The notes: generated by a model from the letters alone, not told the origin. A stretch of DNA of 64,000 nt from Duganella sp. BJB480 (GCA_003416985.1 QVIN01000003.1:496001-560000), one strand, 5' to 3'; shown: positions 26,431-37,397, counted from the stretch's first letter. Translations and numbers: made by a program.

Positions 26431-26847
26431 TCAGCGCTGGAACACCAGGAATTTGGCGCTGAGGAAGTTCAGCGCCAGGCCGGCCAGCGTGCCGCAGCAC
26501 ACCGCCAGCAACGGCGCGGCCGGCAGCAGCGGCGCGGCGGCCGGCCAGTGCGCCATCAGCGCGATCACGGCGGCCGAGACGCCATAGTTGACGGCGCCGC
26601 CGAAGGCCATGGCGCCGACGTAGCGCCACCACTGGCGCCACGGGCTGCCGGTGTCGGCGTCGAAGGTGTAGCGGCGGTTGATCCGCCACGTGACCCACAC
26701 CGCCGACAGGAAGGACAGCACGCGCCCGGCGTGGAAGCCGCTGCCCAGCGCCAGCGCCAGGTACAGCACCAGCACGTCGACCGCCAGCCCGGCCACGCCG
26801 GCCACGGCAAAGCGCAGCAGCTGGCGGCGGAGGTGCGGCGCCAGCAT
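26431..26847 (-). CDS. GtrA-family small membrane protein
   Basis: A 138-residue protein with four hydrophobic helices and the GtrA pattern (LLRFAVAGVAGLAVDVLVLYLAL at the start, the inner INRRYTFDAD, final LNFLSAKFLVFQR). GtrA-like proteins are proposed to flip undecaprenyl-phosphate-linked sugars. It is three bases downstream of a GT2 gene on the same strand; this GT2-GtrA pairing is typical of glycan-decorating modules. A second GtrA gene lies at 27938, making two such modules in the cluster. Confidence 0.88.
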   Translation of the reverse strand: MLAPHLRRQLLRFAVAGVAGLAVDVLVLYLALALGSGFHAGRVLSFLSAVWVTWRINRRYTFDADTGSPWRQWWRYVGAMAFGGAVNYGVSAAVIALMAHWPAAAPLLPAAPLLAVCCGTLAGLALNFLSAKFLVFQR

Positions 26848-26850
26848 GGG

Positions 26851-27798
26851 TCAGGCGTCGGACGCCGGGCGCGGCGCCGGCACCGCCAGGTAGGCGAAGC
26901 GCTTCTGCTCGATGCGGCCCTTGGTGACGGTGTCGAGGATCAGGCCGCACGACAGCGACAGCACGCTCAGCATGCCCAGCCCGGTGCACAGCACGGCCGT
27001 CGGCAGGCGCGGCACCAGGCCGGTGCGCAGATAGGTGGCCACCAGCGGCTCGGCCAGCACCAGCGCCAGCAGCGCGCACAGGCCGGCGCCCAGGCCGAAG
27101 AACGGCAGCGGCTTTTCGTTCTTGAACAGCTTGACGATCATCCACAGGATGCGGACGCCGTCGCGGTAGGTGTTGAGCTTGCTGACCGAGCCGTCCGGCC
27201 GCGCGCCGTAGCGGGTCGGCACCTCGGCCACCGGCATGCGCAGTTCCAGCGCGTGCACGGTCAGCTCGGTCTCGGTCTCGAAGCCGGCCGCGTGCGCCGC
27301 AAAGGACTTGGCGTAGCGGCGCGAGAACACGCGGTAGCCCGACAGCATGTCGGTGAAGGTGTTGCCGAACACGGCGGCCACGCAGCCGGTCAGCAGGCGG
27401 TTGCCGAAACGGTGGCCGAAGCGGTAGGCTTCCTGCTCGTCGGCGTGGCGGGTGCCGACCACCATGTCCAGGCCCTCGTCGAGCAGCCGGCGCACCAGCT
27501 GCGGCGCCACGCTGGCGTCGTAGGTGTCGTCGCCGTCGACCATCACGTAGACGTCGGCGTCGACGTCGGCGAACATGCGGCGGATCACATTGCCCTTGCC
27601 CTGCTGGCGCACGCTGCGCACGATGGCGCCGGCCGCGCGCGCCACGGCCTGGGTGTCGTCGCTGGAGTTGTTGTCGAACACGTACACCGGCGCGCCCGGC
27701 AGGCAGGCGTTGAAGTCGCGGACGATGGCGGCGATGGTCAGGGCTTCGTTGTAGCACGGGACAACGATGGCGATACGGTGCTGGGGAAAGGGATTCAA
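26851..27798 (-). CDS. Family 2 glycosyltransferase, dolichol-phosphate-mannosyltransferase type
   Basis: A 315-residue enzyme with an N-terminal GT-A domain: IAIVVPCYNEALTIAAIV, VYVFDNNSSDDT, YVMVDGDDTYD (metal-binding Asp residues) and DMLSGYRVFSRR. Two C-terminal membrane helices lie at about 235-260 and 270-295. It belongs to the GtrB/DPM1-like group that loads a sugar onto polyprenyl phosphate on the cytosolic side. The next gene is the matching GtrA-type flippase. It is transcribed away from the second GtrA gene. Confidence 0.9.
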   Translation of the reverse strand: MNPFPQHRIAIVVPCYNEALTIAAIVRDFNACLPGAPVYVFDNNSSDDTQAVARAAGAIVRSVRQQGKGNVIRRMFADVDADVYVMVDGDDTYDASVAPQLVRRLLDEGLDMVVGTRHADEQEAYRFGHRFGNRLLTGCVAAVFGNTFTDMLSGYRVFSRRYAKSFAAHAAGFETETELTVHALELRMPVAEVPTRYGARPDGSVSKLNTYRDGVRILWMIVKLFKNEKPLPFFGLGAGLCALLALVLAEPLVATYLRTGLVPRLPTAVLCTGLGMLSVLSLSCGLILDTVTKGRIEQKRFAYLAVPAPRPASDA

Positions 27799-27937
27799 TT
27801 GAGCATCTATGAGGATCGGTTGCGAAATTGTACAGGAGTCCGGTCATGCCGCACACCGCAGCCGGCCGCCGCTTTGCCCCCGCTGCGGGCGGACGCTGCT
27901 AAAATGGCAGCCCTTCGGCCCTCGGATCGCACTCTTC

Positions 27938-28315
27938 ATGGTTAAACAGATGTTCCTGCAACGCCAGTTCCTGGTCTTCGTGGCCGGCGGCGTGCTGACC
28001 GCGCTGATCGACATCGGCCTGATGCAGCTGGCGCTGCGCGCCGGCCTGCCGCCGCTGACCTCGGCCAGCCTCGGCTTCGTGGCCGGGCTGGTGGTCAACT
28101 ACGCCTTCCACGCCCGCGTCACCTTCGCCCGCCTGAGCCAGAGCCACAGCATGTGGCGCTACCTGGTGGTGGTGGCGATCAATTACGGCCTGACGCTGCT
28201 GCTGGTGGCGCTGGCGCAAGCGCTGCTGGGCAGTCCGCTGGCCGGCAAGCTGATCTCGCTGCCGGTGGTGGCCGCCAACGGTTTCCTGTTGAGTAAATTC
28301 TGGGTATTCAAATGA
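27938..28315 (+). CDS. Second GtrA-family membrane protein
   Basis: A 125-residue protein with four hydrophobic helices. FLVFVAGGVLTALIDIGLMQ begins it and VVAANGFLLSKFWVFK ends it, as usual for GtrA proteins. The start ATG at 27938 is used; MFLQRQF five codons later is possible. An upstream in-frame extension is probably not translated. The stop overlaps the next gene (ATGA). A TAAAAT hexamer about 40 bases upstream may be the -10. Confidence 0.85.
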   Translation: MVKQMFLQRQFLVFVAGGVLTALIDIGLMQLALRAGLPPLTSASLGFVAGLVVNYAFHARVTFARLSQSHSMWRYLVVVAINYGLTLLLVALAQALLGSPLAGKLISLPVVAANGFLLSKFWVFK

Positions 28316-29193
28316 CTGCTGACATCGCCACTCCCACCCTGACCTTCGCGCCGGTGCGCTACGACGAGGCCGCGCTGGCCCAGTACGGCGCGCTGTTCGC
28401 CGCCTGCTTCCCGGACGCGTCCAAGTTCACGCCGGCCTATCTGCGCTGGCTGTACGCCGACAATCCGGACGGCGCGGCGGCCGGCTACGACGCCTGGGAC
28501 GGCGAGCGCCTGGCCGCGCACTACGTGTGCGTGCCGGGCGTGGCGCGCATCGGCGGCCAGGACGTGCGGGTGCTGCTGTCGCTCAACACCGCCACCCATC
28601 CGGACTACCAGGGCAAGGGCCTGTTCACCAAGCTGGCCGCGCTGACCTACGACAGCGCCCGCGAACAGGGCTACGACGCGGTCTACGGCGTGGCCAACGC
28701 CAACAGCACGCCCGGCTTCATCCGCAAGCTGGGCTTCCAGCTGGTGCGGCCGCTGGAGGCGCGGCTGGGCTGGGGCGGGGTCGGCACGCGGCCGCACGGC
28801 CAGGGCGCGCCGGCCAGCTTCGAGCGCCAGCGCAGCGCGGCCGCGCTGGCCTGGCGCTGCGCCAATCCCGACAACCCGGTACGCATGCGCCGGCGCGGCG
28901 CGCTGTGGCAATTCGACGCCGCCGCGCTGAGCGTGGCGCGCGCCTACGGCGAACTGGCGCTGCCGGCCGGCGCCGCGCCGGACGCCAACCAGGTGGCCGG
29001 CGGCTGGGCGCCGGCGCGCCTGTTCCTCGGCCTGGTGCCGGACAGCGAGCGCCGCTTCACCGGCTACCCGTCGATCCCGCAGCGGCTGCGGCCGTCGCCG
29101 CTGAACCTGATCTACCGCTCGCTGTCCGGGCGCGTGGCGCAGCTCGATCCGTCGGCGATCCGCTTCAGCTTCCTCGACTTCGATGCCTACTAA
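28312..29193 (+). CDS. GNAT-like N-acetyltransferase
   Basis: A 293-residue protein with a GNAT acetyl-CoA fold in its first half: VLLSLNTATHPDYQGKGLFTKLAALTYDSAR holds the beta4-alpha3 motif (Q-x-x-G-x-G/A type, here YQGKGLFTKL), followed by VYGVANANSTPGFIRKLGF. The C-terminal half resembles the extra domain of acyltransferases from polysaccharide clusters. Substrate is unknown; an amino sugar is plausible because the next gene, overlapping by 11 bases, is a PIG-L deacetylase. The start overlaps the GtrA stop. Confidence 0.8.
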   Translation: MTADIATPTLTFAPVRYDEAALAQYGALFAACFPDASKFTPAYLRWLYADNPDGAAAGYDAWDGERLAAHYVCVPGVARIGGQDVRVLLSLNTATHPDYQGKGLFTKLAALTYDSAREQGYDAVYGVANANSTPGFIRKLGFQLVRPLEARLGWGGVGTRPHGQGAPASFERQRSAAALAWRCANPDNPVRMRRRGALWQFDAAALSVARAYGELALPAGAAPDANQVAGGWAPARLFLGLVPDSERRFTGYPSIPQRLRPSPLNLIYRSLSGRVAQLDPSAIRFSFLDFDAY

Positions 29194-29953
29194 GCGCGCC
29201 GCCGGCACGGCGCTGTTCCTGTTCGCCCACCAGGACGACGAGTACGGCGTGTTCCAGGCCATCGAGGACAGCCTGCGGCGCGGGCGCCGGGTGGCCTGCG
29301 CCTACCTGACCGAGGGCGCGGCCGGCTCCGGCCCGCGCCGCAACGCCGAGTCGCTGGCGGTGCTGGCCGGCATGGGGGTGGACGCGCGCGAGGTGGCCTT
29401 CGCCGGCGACCGCCTGGCCATCGTCGACGGCACCCTGCCGCGCCACATGGCGGCGGCCGGCGGCTGGCTGCGGGACTGGCTGGCGTCCTTCGACGACGTC
29501 GAACTGATCTGCGTGACCGCCTGGGAAGGCGGCCACCACGACCACGACGCGCTGCACTTCCTGGCGGCCCACGCGGCCGAGAAGCTGGGCCTGCTCGCGC
29601 GGCTGCGCCAGTACTCGCTGTACAACGCCCGGGGACGCCGGGCGCCGTGGTTCAACGTGCTGGCGCCGCTGGCGGCCAACGGCGCGGTCGAGCGCGCGGC
29701 CATCGGCTGGGGCGCGCGCGTGCGCCACCTGGGCCGGCTGCTGCGTTATCCGAGCCAGTGGAAGACCTGGGTCGGCCTGTTCCCCTTCGTGCTGTGGCAC
29801 TACCTGCGCCACGGCAGCCAGCAGCTGCAGCCGGCGGCGCTGGCGCGGCTGGCGCAACGCCCGCACGACGGCCCGCTGTACTACGAGCAGCGCCGCTTCT
29901 ACACCTGGGAAGCGATGCAACAGAATATGGCGGAGTGGTTGGCGCACCGGTGA
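29183..29953 (+). CDS. PIG-L/LmbE-family N-deacetylase
   Basis: A 256-residue enzyme with the zinc-binding motif FLFAHQDDEYG at residues 11-21 (family pattern A-H-x-D-D-E) and a second His pair in WEGGHHDHDALH (near 115). PIG-L enzymes remove N-acetyl groups from GlcNAc-linked substrates. Its ATG lies 11 bases inside the GNAT gene, so the two are translationally coupled. An amide-exchange pair, deacetylation followed by re-acylation on an amino sugar, is a reasonable reading. Confidence 0.88.
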   Translation: MPTKRAAGTALFLFAHQDDEYGVFQAIEDSLRRGRRVACAYLTEGAAGSGPRRNAESLAVLAGMGVDAREVAFAGDRLAIVDGTLPRHMAAAGGWLRDWLASFDDVELICVTAWEGGHHDHDALHFLAAHAAEKLGLLARLRQYSLYNARGRRAPWFNVLAPLAANGAVERAAIGWGARVRHLGRLLRYPSQWKTWVGLFPFVLWHYLRHGSQQLQPAALARLAQRPHDGPLYYEQRRFYTWEAMQQNMAEWLAHR

Positions 29954-30028
29954 GTTTTGGAGAGATTCTTTCCGCCGTGGGCGGATAGAATGGCGGCGCT
30001 CAAACCAACACCGAAAGTAACACGCCGC

Positions 30029-31174
30029 ATGAACCAAGAAAAAAACCTGCACTGGGTGCAGCTGCTGCGCGGTATCGCCGCCGTGCTCGTGGTGCTGACC
30101 CATGCCAGGTACCAGTTGCTCGACACGCCCGCCTGGCCGCTGGCCGAGCAGCTGCTCACGCCCGGCGCGATGGGCGTGGACCTGTTCTTCCTCATCAGCG
30201 GCTTCATCATGTACTACTCGACCGCCGGCGCCGCCGGCGGCCCGGCCGAGGCGGCGCGCTTCCTGATCAAGCGTTTCGCGCGAGTGTGGCCGGCCTACGC
30301 CATCGCCACGCTGGCCTTCGCCTATGTCAGCTACGGCGTCGAATACTTCCATGTGGCCGCCAACCGGCTGGCCTTCTGGCACACGCTGGGCATGCTGCCG
30401 TTCGATCCGCGCCAGGCGCCGTACTTCGGCCTGACCCTGGTGGTCGCCTGGACGCTGGAATTCGAGATGTATTTCTACCTGATCTTCGCCGCCAGCATGC
30501 TGTTCAAGCGCCTGCGCTGGGTGGCGCTGGTGGGCTGGGTGGCGCTGACGGTGCTGGTGCTGCCGTACGCCGAACGCGGCTTCAATCTCAGCGTCGAGGG
30601 CGGTCCGGTGTACCCGGTCGGCTACCTGAGCATCGTGACCAGCCCCTTCGTGCTGGAGTTCCTGATCGGCGTGCTGATCGGCTGGTTGTACAGCCTGCCA
30701 TGGTTGCGCGTGCGCAGCCGCCAGCTGGCCTGGAACATGCTGGCGCTGGGCGTGACGTTCGCATTGTGGGCGGCCTACAGCGGCGCGGTGAACACCCACG
30801 GCCCCAGCCACTACGGCTGGCCGCTGGCGCTGATGGTGCTGGCCATGGCGCTGGCCAGCAAGACCGTGCAGATCCGCGTGCCGGCGCTGTTCCTTTGGCT
30901 GGGTTCGATCTCCTACTCGCTGTACCTGACCCATCTGATCACCGGCGCCCTGCTGCAGCACCGCCTGATGGCGAAGGGCCTGGACCCGCTGTGGCACACC
31001 TGGCCCTCGGTCATGCTGACGACCGTGTGCTCGGTGGCGATGGCGGCGCTGTCGCACCGCTACCTGGAACAGGGGCTGTCCAACCTGGTGCGCGACGGCC
31101 TGCTCAAGCTGCTGCCGGCGCGGCCGGCGCCCCAGGCCGCGCCGGCGCCGGTGCCGGCCGCGCGCCGCGCTTGA
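30029..31174 (+). CDS. Acyltransferase 3 family membrane O-acyltransferase (OafA-like)
   Basis: A 381-residue protein with about ten hydrophobic helices. The N-terminus has WVQLLRGIAAVLVVLTHARY, with the catalytic His of the R-x(10)-H pattern, followed by GVDLFFLISGFIMYYS. These enzymes O-acylate surface sugars or peptidoglycan. The start at MNQEKN (30029) fits the family; the 24 residues upstream in frame are probably leader. It adds a second, independent O-acylation route besides the MBOAT/AlgJ pair. Confidence 0.92.
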   Translation: MNQEKNLHWVQLLRGIAAVLVVLTHARYQLLDTPAWPLAEQLLTPGAMGVDLFFLISGFIMYYSTAGAAGGPAEAARFLIKRFARVWPAYAIATLAFAYVSYGVEYFHVAANRLAFWHTLGMLPFDPRQAPYFGLTLVVAWTLEFEMYFYLIFAASMLFKRLRWVALVGWVALTVLVLPYAERGFNLSVEGGPVYPVGYLSIVTSPFVLEFLIGVLIGWLYSLPWLRVRSRQLAWNMLALGVTFALWAAYSGAVNTHGPSHYGWPLALMVLAMALASKTVQIRVPALFLWLGSISYSLYLTHLITGALLQHRLMAKGLDPLWHTWPSVMLTTVCSVAMAALSHRYLEQGLSNLVRDGLLKLLPARPAPQAAPAPVPAARRA

Positions 31175-31245
31175 AAACGCTGGCCCCGCCGCCAATATTG
31201 CTATACATTTAACCCCTTGTCCGCATGCCCTATGTAGAGGATCTA

Positions 31246-32097
31246 ATGAATTGCATCGTCTGTAAGCAACAAACGGCGCCGGGGCTGTCGGCCTGGCACC
31301 GCGTCTGTCCGTCCTGCCGCTACGAGAGCGCGGCGCTGCTGCCCACCATCAACGACGCCGAGGTCCATGTCCACGTGGACGAGACCCAGCGCGAAGCCGG
31401 CCTGAAGGCCATCCGCCAGGAAAATTTCGAGACCATCGTCGGCTACGCGGCCGCGCTGGCGCCGCCCGGCGCGCGCCGGCTGCTGGACGTGGGCGCCGCG
31501 CACGGCTGGTTCCTGGAGGCGGCGCGCGGCCAGTTCGAGGTGCTGGGCATGGAGCCGGATACGGCCGTGGCGGAGAAGACCGCCGCCCGTGGCCTGCCGG
31601 TGCGCAACGGCTTCTTCCCCGACGCGCTGGAGGCGGACGAACGCTTCGACGTGATTGTCTTCAACGACGTGATCGAGCACATCCCGGACATCCACTCGGC
31701 GCTGGCCGCCTGCCGCGAACGCTTGTCGCCGGGCGGCATCCTGATCCTGAACCTGCCCAACAGCCGGGGATTTTTCTACCGCCTGTCCAAGCTGTTCGCG
31801 CGCGCCGGCTGGCGGGCGCCGTTCGAGCGGCTGTGGCAGAAGGGCCTGCCGTCGCCGCACGTGCACTACTTCGAGGCGGGCAATTTAAGCAAATTGGTGG
31901 GGCAGCAGGGACTGGAACTGCGGCTCAAGGCGGAACTGCCGGCGGTGCGCGCCAAGAGCATGCTGGAGCGGCTGCGCTGCGCCGGCCAGGGCAGCTGGCT
32001 GAGCATCTACGCGCAGTACGCGGCCGTCATGCTGACGATCCCGGTGCTGCGCGCCTTCCCCAGCGACATCGTGGTCTGCGTCTACCGCAAACCCTGA
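31246..32097 (+). CDS. SAM-dependent methyltransferase with N-terminal zinc-ribbon-like motif
   Basis: A 283-residue class I methyltransferase. Two CxxC pairs in the first 30 residues (CIVC and CPSC) suggest a small zinc-binding head. Motif I is RRLLDVGAAHGWFLEAA (near 75), followed by VLGMEPDTAVAE and FDVIVFNDVIEHIPD, then SPGGILILNLPN. This is the common type in sugar and glycan methylation (Methyltransf_23-like). The ATG at 31246 is chosen over 31225 because AGAGG stands seven bases upstream. It closes the glycan cluster. Confidence 0.85.
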   Translation: MNCIVCKQQTAPGLSAWHRVCPSCRYESAALLPTINDAEVHVHVDETQREAGLKAIRQENFETIVGYAAALAPPGARRLLDVGAAHGWFLEAARGQFEVLGMEPDTAVAEKTAARGLPVRNGFFPDALEADERFDVIVFNDVIEHIPDIHSALAACRERLSPGGILILNLPNSRGFFYRLSKLFARAGWRAPFERLWQKGLPSPHVHYFEAGNLSKLVGQQGLELRLKAELPAVRAKSMLERLRCAGQGSWLSIYAQYAAVMLTIPVLRAFPSDIVVCVYRKP

Positions 32098-32113
32098 TCG
32101 CCGGGGGCGTGGC

Positions 32114-33760
<1,647 letters not shown>

Positions 33761-34071
33761 AGTGTGTGCGGCGGCCCTGCGGCGGACAGCCAAGCTTTCT
33801 TCAATTAACAGATCTGCGCTGCCGGCCCGGGCTTGGTGTACGACTTGGAGGAAGTGCGGAAGGACCGGCGGGGCGGCGCGCGCTTAGCAGGATACAATGA
33901 GCGCCGTAAACTATACCCTAATTTCCGGCAACTGCGCTAAAAACCGCCGGCTTTTATATTAAAACCCTTGCATCAATGGTATGTATAATAGCCAATCTGA
34001 TCAGAATATCGTTTACTTTCGAGCGCAGCTCCGCCCGCGCAACCCGTTACGCCACCGGATATCCCACCACC
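33761..34071. promoter_or_regulatory. Divergent region between helicase and GGDEF sensor genes
   Basis: No gene is seen in these 311 bases. A TATAAT (33984-33989, plus) lies about 80 bases before the sensor start but without a clear -35. The helicase leader is long and no convincing regulatory structure was recognised. Confidence 0.4.
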
Positions 34072-37000
34072 ATGCACGTGCTTCCGCCGGTCCTGCGCCG
34101 CTGCCCTTCCCTATTGCTGTCCTGTTTGCTGATGCTGAGTTTCCTGCTGGCCTGGCTGCCGCCCGCCGACGCCGGCGCCGCCCCGGCGCCGTCGCTGCGC
34201 TTCAAGAAGCTGGGGCCGCTGGGCGGCGATGAGCCGTCGATGCTGTCGCTGCTGCAGGACCGCAAGGGCTTCGTCTGGGTCGGCACCCACACCAACGGCC
34301 TGTACCGCTACAACGGCTACCAGGCGGTCAAGTACACCAACAACCCGTCCGACCCGCACAGCCTGCCGCACGACCGCGTCTCGGCCATCTACGAGGACCG
34401 CCAGGGCCGCATCTGGGCCGGCACGCAGAACGGGCTGGCGCGCTTCAACCCGGAGAGCAACGACTTTACGCTGTTCGCGCCCACCGGCAAGGCGCCCAAG
34501 AACCACCGCATCATCAAGAACATCATCTCCGACGGCAAGAACGGCATGTGGGTGGGCAGCTGGGGCGGCCTGCAGCACTTCGATCCCAACACCGGCAAGT
34601 TCACCGTCTACGCGCACGACGACGCCGATCCGGCCAGCCTGGCCAGCAACGACCTGAACGCGCTGGCGCTGGACGCGCAGGGCGGCGTGTGGATCGGCAC
34701 CTGGCCGGGCGGGCTGGACTACCTGGCGCCGGGCGCCACCGCCTTCCGCCACCACCAGGTCGACCCGGCGCCCAAGCCGGACGCGCGCGTGAACATCGTG
34801 CGCGCGCTGCAGTTCGACCGGAACGGCGCATTGTGGATCGGCACCGAGTCGGGCGTGATCCGCTGGGACGGCAAGCGCGACTGGGACACCCGCCAGGCCA
34901 TCGCCTCGCCGTACAGCCGCATCACCAACTTCAACCTCGACAACAAGGGCACGCTGTGGTGCACCACGCTGTCGGCCGGCCTGCTGCGCTGGAACGAGGC
35001 CAGCGGCGAGTTCGACCAGTTCGTGCACGCGGCCGACGATCCGTACAGCCTGCCCGGCGACAACCTGCGCGCGGTGATGCAGGACCGCGGCGGCATGCTG
35101 TGGATCGCCTCCTTCACCGACGGCATCAGCCTGGCGAACCTGTCGAGCGAGGGCTTCACCCGCCACGTGCCGTTCCGCATCGACAGCCGCTCGGCGCCGG
35201 CCAGCAACGCACTGCTGAGCCTGGCCCGCGCGCCGGGCGGGCGCATCTGGCTGGGCGGGAACGTCGGCATGAGCTTGTACGATCCGGCCACCAGCACCGT
35301 GATAAAAAGCTACCGCGCGGACGACAAGAAACCCGGCATGCTGAGCCACTCCATCGTCTACAGCATGTACCAGGACGACGACGGCAAGGGCCCGCTGTGG
35401 CTGGGCACGTCCAACGGCCTGAACCGGCTGGACACGCCGGACAGCCCGTTCCAGGTCATCCACTTCGGCAACACCGCGAGCGACTACATCAACGCCATCG
35501 CGCCCGGCGCCGGCGGCGTGCTGTGGCTGGCCACCGGCAACAGCCTGATCCGCTACGAGATCAAGACCGACGCCCGCAAGATCTACTACAACGATCCGCA
35601 GGACCCGAACACGCGCAGCGTCAACGGCACCTCGGCGGTGCTGGAGGACCGCGCCGGGCGCGTGTGGGCCGGCTCGGAATGGAACGGCGGCGGGCTCGAC
35701 CTGCTGGACCCGGCCACCGGCAAGTTCCGCCACTTCCGCCACGCCGGCGCCGACCGCGCCAGCCTGAGCGACGACAACATCGCCAGCCTGCACGAGGACG
35801 CGCAGGGCCGCATCTGGGTCGGCACCAGCAAGGGCCTGGACCTGGTGGTGTTCGGCGCGGACGGCCAGGTCAGCTTCAAGTCCTACGCGGCCGCCATGCG
35901 CGCGCCCAAGATCCTCGCCATCGAGCACGACCTCGACGGCAAGATCTGGTGCAGCACCATCGCCGGCCTGTACCGGCTGGACCCGGCCAACGGCCAGGTC
36001 AGCCACTTCAGCCCGTCGGACGGGCTGACCGAGGGCTACACCGTCAACTCCTCGTCCATGGGCCAGAACGGCGTGCTGTACTTCGGCGGCGTGCACGGCA
36101 TGACGGCGGTGACGCCGTCGGCGGTACGCACCAGCTCGGTGCCGCCGCAGGTGGCGATCACCGACATCACCGTGTTCAACCACTCGCTGCAGGACGGCAA
36201 GCCGGGCGAGAACGTCAAGGCCGAGGGTCCGGTCACCTCGCCCACCGCGCTGACCTTGTCGTCGCAGGCCTCGGTGTTCTCGCTGGAGTTCGCCGCGCTG
36301 CACTACACCGAGCCGGCCGAGAACCGCTACGCCTACCAGCTGCAGGGCTTCGACCGCGACTGGGTGCACACCGACGCCGCCCACCGCAGCGCCAGCTACA
36401 CCAACCTCAACCCCGGCCACTACGTGTTCCGGGTCAAGGCCGCCAACCACCTGGGCGTGTGGAATCCGGAGCCGGCCACGCTGGCCATCACCATCACGCC
36501 GCCGTTTTGGCAGCGCTGGTGGTTCCGCGTGGGCGCCGCCGCGCTGGTGCTGGGCTCGCTGATGCTGGCCTACAAGATCCGCATCCAGCGCCTGACCCGC
36601 CACCAGGCCGAGCTCAAGCAGCTGGTGGCCGCGCGCACGCGCGAGCTGGAGGAATCGAACCGCAAGCTGGCCGCGCTCAGCACCACCGACGGCCTGACCG
36701 GCGTGAGCAACCGGCGCGGCTTCGACCTGGCGCTGGAAGCCGAATGGCGGCGCGCGGCGCGCACCGGCCAGACGGTGGCGCTGTCGATGCTGGACGTGGA
36801 CTACTTCAAGAAGTACAACGACCACTACGGCCACCTGGCCGGCGACTCGGCGCTGCGCACCGTGGCCGAGCTGATCACCGCGCACGGGCGCCGCACCACC
36901 GACCTGGTGGCGCGCTACGGCGGCGAGGAGTTCGCGCTGCTGGCGGCCGCCACCGACGCGGCCGACGCCTTCGGCGTGGCCGAGGAGATCTGCGCCGAGC

Positions 37001-37188
37001 TGGCGCGCAGACAAATGCCGCACGAGCAGTCGCCGTTCGGCATGCTGACCATCAGCATCGGCGTGGCGGTGATGCGGCCGACCGAGGACAGCTCGCCCGA
37101 GCTGCTGGTGCAGATGGCCGACCGGGCGCTGTACCGCGCCAAGGAAAAGGGACGCAACATGGCGTTGCTGGCCATGCCGCCGGCATGA
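34072..37188 (+). CDS. Two-component-propeller sensor diguanylate cyclase
   Basis: A 1038-residue membrane protein. A signal peptide (about 1-33) is followed by a large periplasmic sensor of repeated propeller blades (LLQDRKGFVWVGTHTNGLYR, IYEDRQGRIWAGTQNGLAR and similar, about 45-690). A Y_Y_Y domain comes next (about 740-810, FDRDWVHTDAAHRSASYTNL), then one membrane helix (about 815-840) and a GGDEF domain (about 880-1035). The active site is RYGGEEF, with the allosteric RTTD I-site five residues before it, so it should make cyclic-di-GMP with product inhibition. This is the HTCS-like sensor layout with the kinase replaced by a cyclase. Such sensors often read polysaccharide fragments, which fits the neighbouring glycan cluster. 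Start taken at 34072 for the signal peptide. Confidence 0.92.
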   Translation: MHVLPPVLRRCPSLLLSCLLMLSFLLAWLPPADAGAAPAPSLRFKKLGPLGGDEPSMLSLLQDRKGFVWVGTHTNGLYRYNGYQAVKYTNNPSDPHSLPHDRVSAIYEDRQGRIWAGTQNGLARFNPESNDFTLFAPTGKAPKNHRIIKNIISDGKNGMWVGSWGGLQHFDPNTGKFTVYAHDDADPASLASNDLNALALDAQGGVWIGTWPGGLDYLAPGATAFRHHQVDPAPKPDARVNIVRALQFDRNGALWIGTESGVIRWDGKRDWDTRQAIASPYSRITNFNLDNKGTLWCTTLSAGLLRWNEASGEFDQFVHAADDPYSLPGDNLRAVMQDRGGMLWIASFTDGISLANLSSEGFTRHVPFRIDSRSAPASNALLSLARAPGGRIWLGGNVGMSLYDPATSTVIKSYRADDKKPGMLSHSIVYSMYQDDDGKGPLWLGTSNGLNRLDTPDSPFQVIHFGNTASDYINAIAPGAGGVLWLATGNSLIRYEIKTDARKIYYNDPQDPNTRSVNGTSAVLEDRAGRVWAGSEWNGGGLDLLDPATGKFRHFRHAGADRASLSDDNIASLHEDAQGRIWVGTSKGLDLVVFGADGQVSFKSYAAAMRAPKILAIEHDLDGKIWCSTIAGLYRLDPANGQVSHFSPSDGLTEGYTVNSSSMGQNGVLYFGGVHGMTAVTPSAVRTSSVPPQVAITDITVFNHSLQDGKPGENVKAEGPVTSPTALTLSSQASVFSLEFAALHYTEPAENRYAYQLQGFDRDWVHTDAAHRSASYTNLNPGHYVFRVKAANHLGVWNPEPATLAITITPPFWQRWWFRVGAAALVLGSLMLAYKIRIQRLTRHQAELKQLVAARTRELEESNRKLAALSTTDGLTGVSNRRGFDLALEAEWRRAARTGQTVALSMLDVDYFKKYNDHYGHLAGDSALRTVAELITAHGRRTTDLVARYGGEEFALLAAATDAADAFGVAEEICAELARRQMPHEQSPFGMLTISIGVAVMRPTEDSSPELLVQMADRALYRAKEKGRNMALLAMPPA

Positions 37189-37370
37189 TGGACGCGGACC
37201 GCAACCAGGCGCCGGACGACGATCCGATGCCGCAGCCGCCACAGCCGCCCGAGCCGGGCGATTGCTGCCACAGCGGCTGCACTTTTTGTGTCGAGGATAT
37301 GTACCAGGACGCGCTGGAGCGCTACCGCGACGCGCTCACGGCCTGGCGCGAGCGGCATCCCGGCGCCTGA
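37185..37370 (+). CDS. Small oxidoreductase-like-domain protein
   Basis: A 61-residue protein: an acidic, proline-rich head (PMPQPPQPPEPGD) is followed by DCCHSGCTFCVEDMYQDAL and ERYRDALTAW. The CCxSGCxxCVxDxY pattern matches the short 'oxidoreductase-like' N-terminal domain known from other proteobacterial and eukaryotic proteins, with three conserved cysteine positions that may bind metal. The ATG overlaps the stop of the cyclase gene (ATGA); an adjacent second ATG is three bases later. Biochemical role is unknown. Confidence 0.75.
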   Translation: MMDADRNQAPDDDPMPQPPQPPEPGDCCHSGCTFCVEDMYQDALERYRDALTAWRERHPGA

Positions 37371-37396
37371 GTCGTTCCCGCGCAGGCGGGAACGAC
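37371..37396. repeat. REP-like palindrome between convergent genes, copy 2
   Basis: GTCGTTCCCGC and GCGGGAACGAC form a perfect 11-bp stem with a GCAG loop. It sits in the 27-base gap between two convergent genes, like the related copy at 20426-20457. Probably a dispersed repeat also serving as a bidirectional terminator. Confidence 0.75.
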
Positions 37397-37397
37397 G

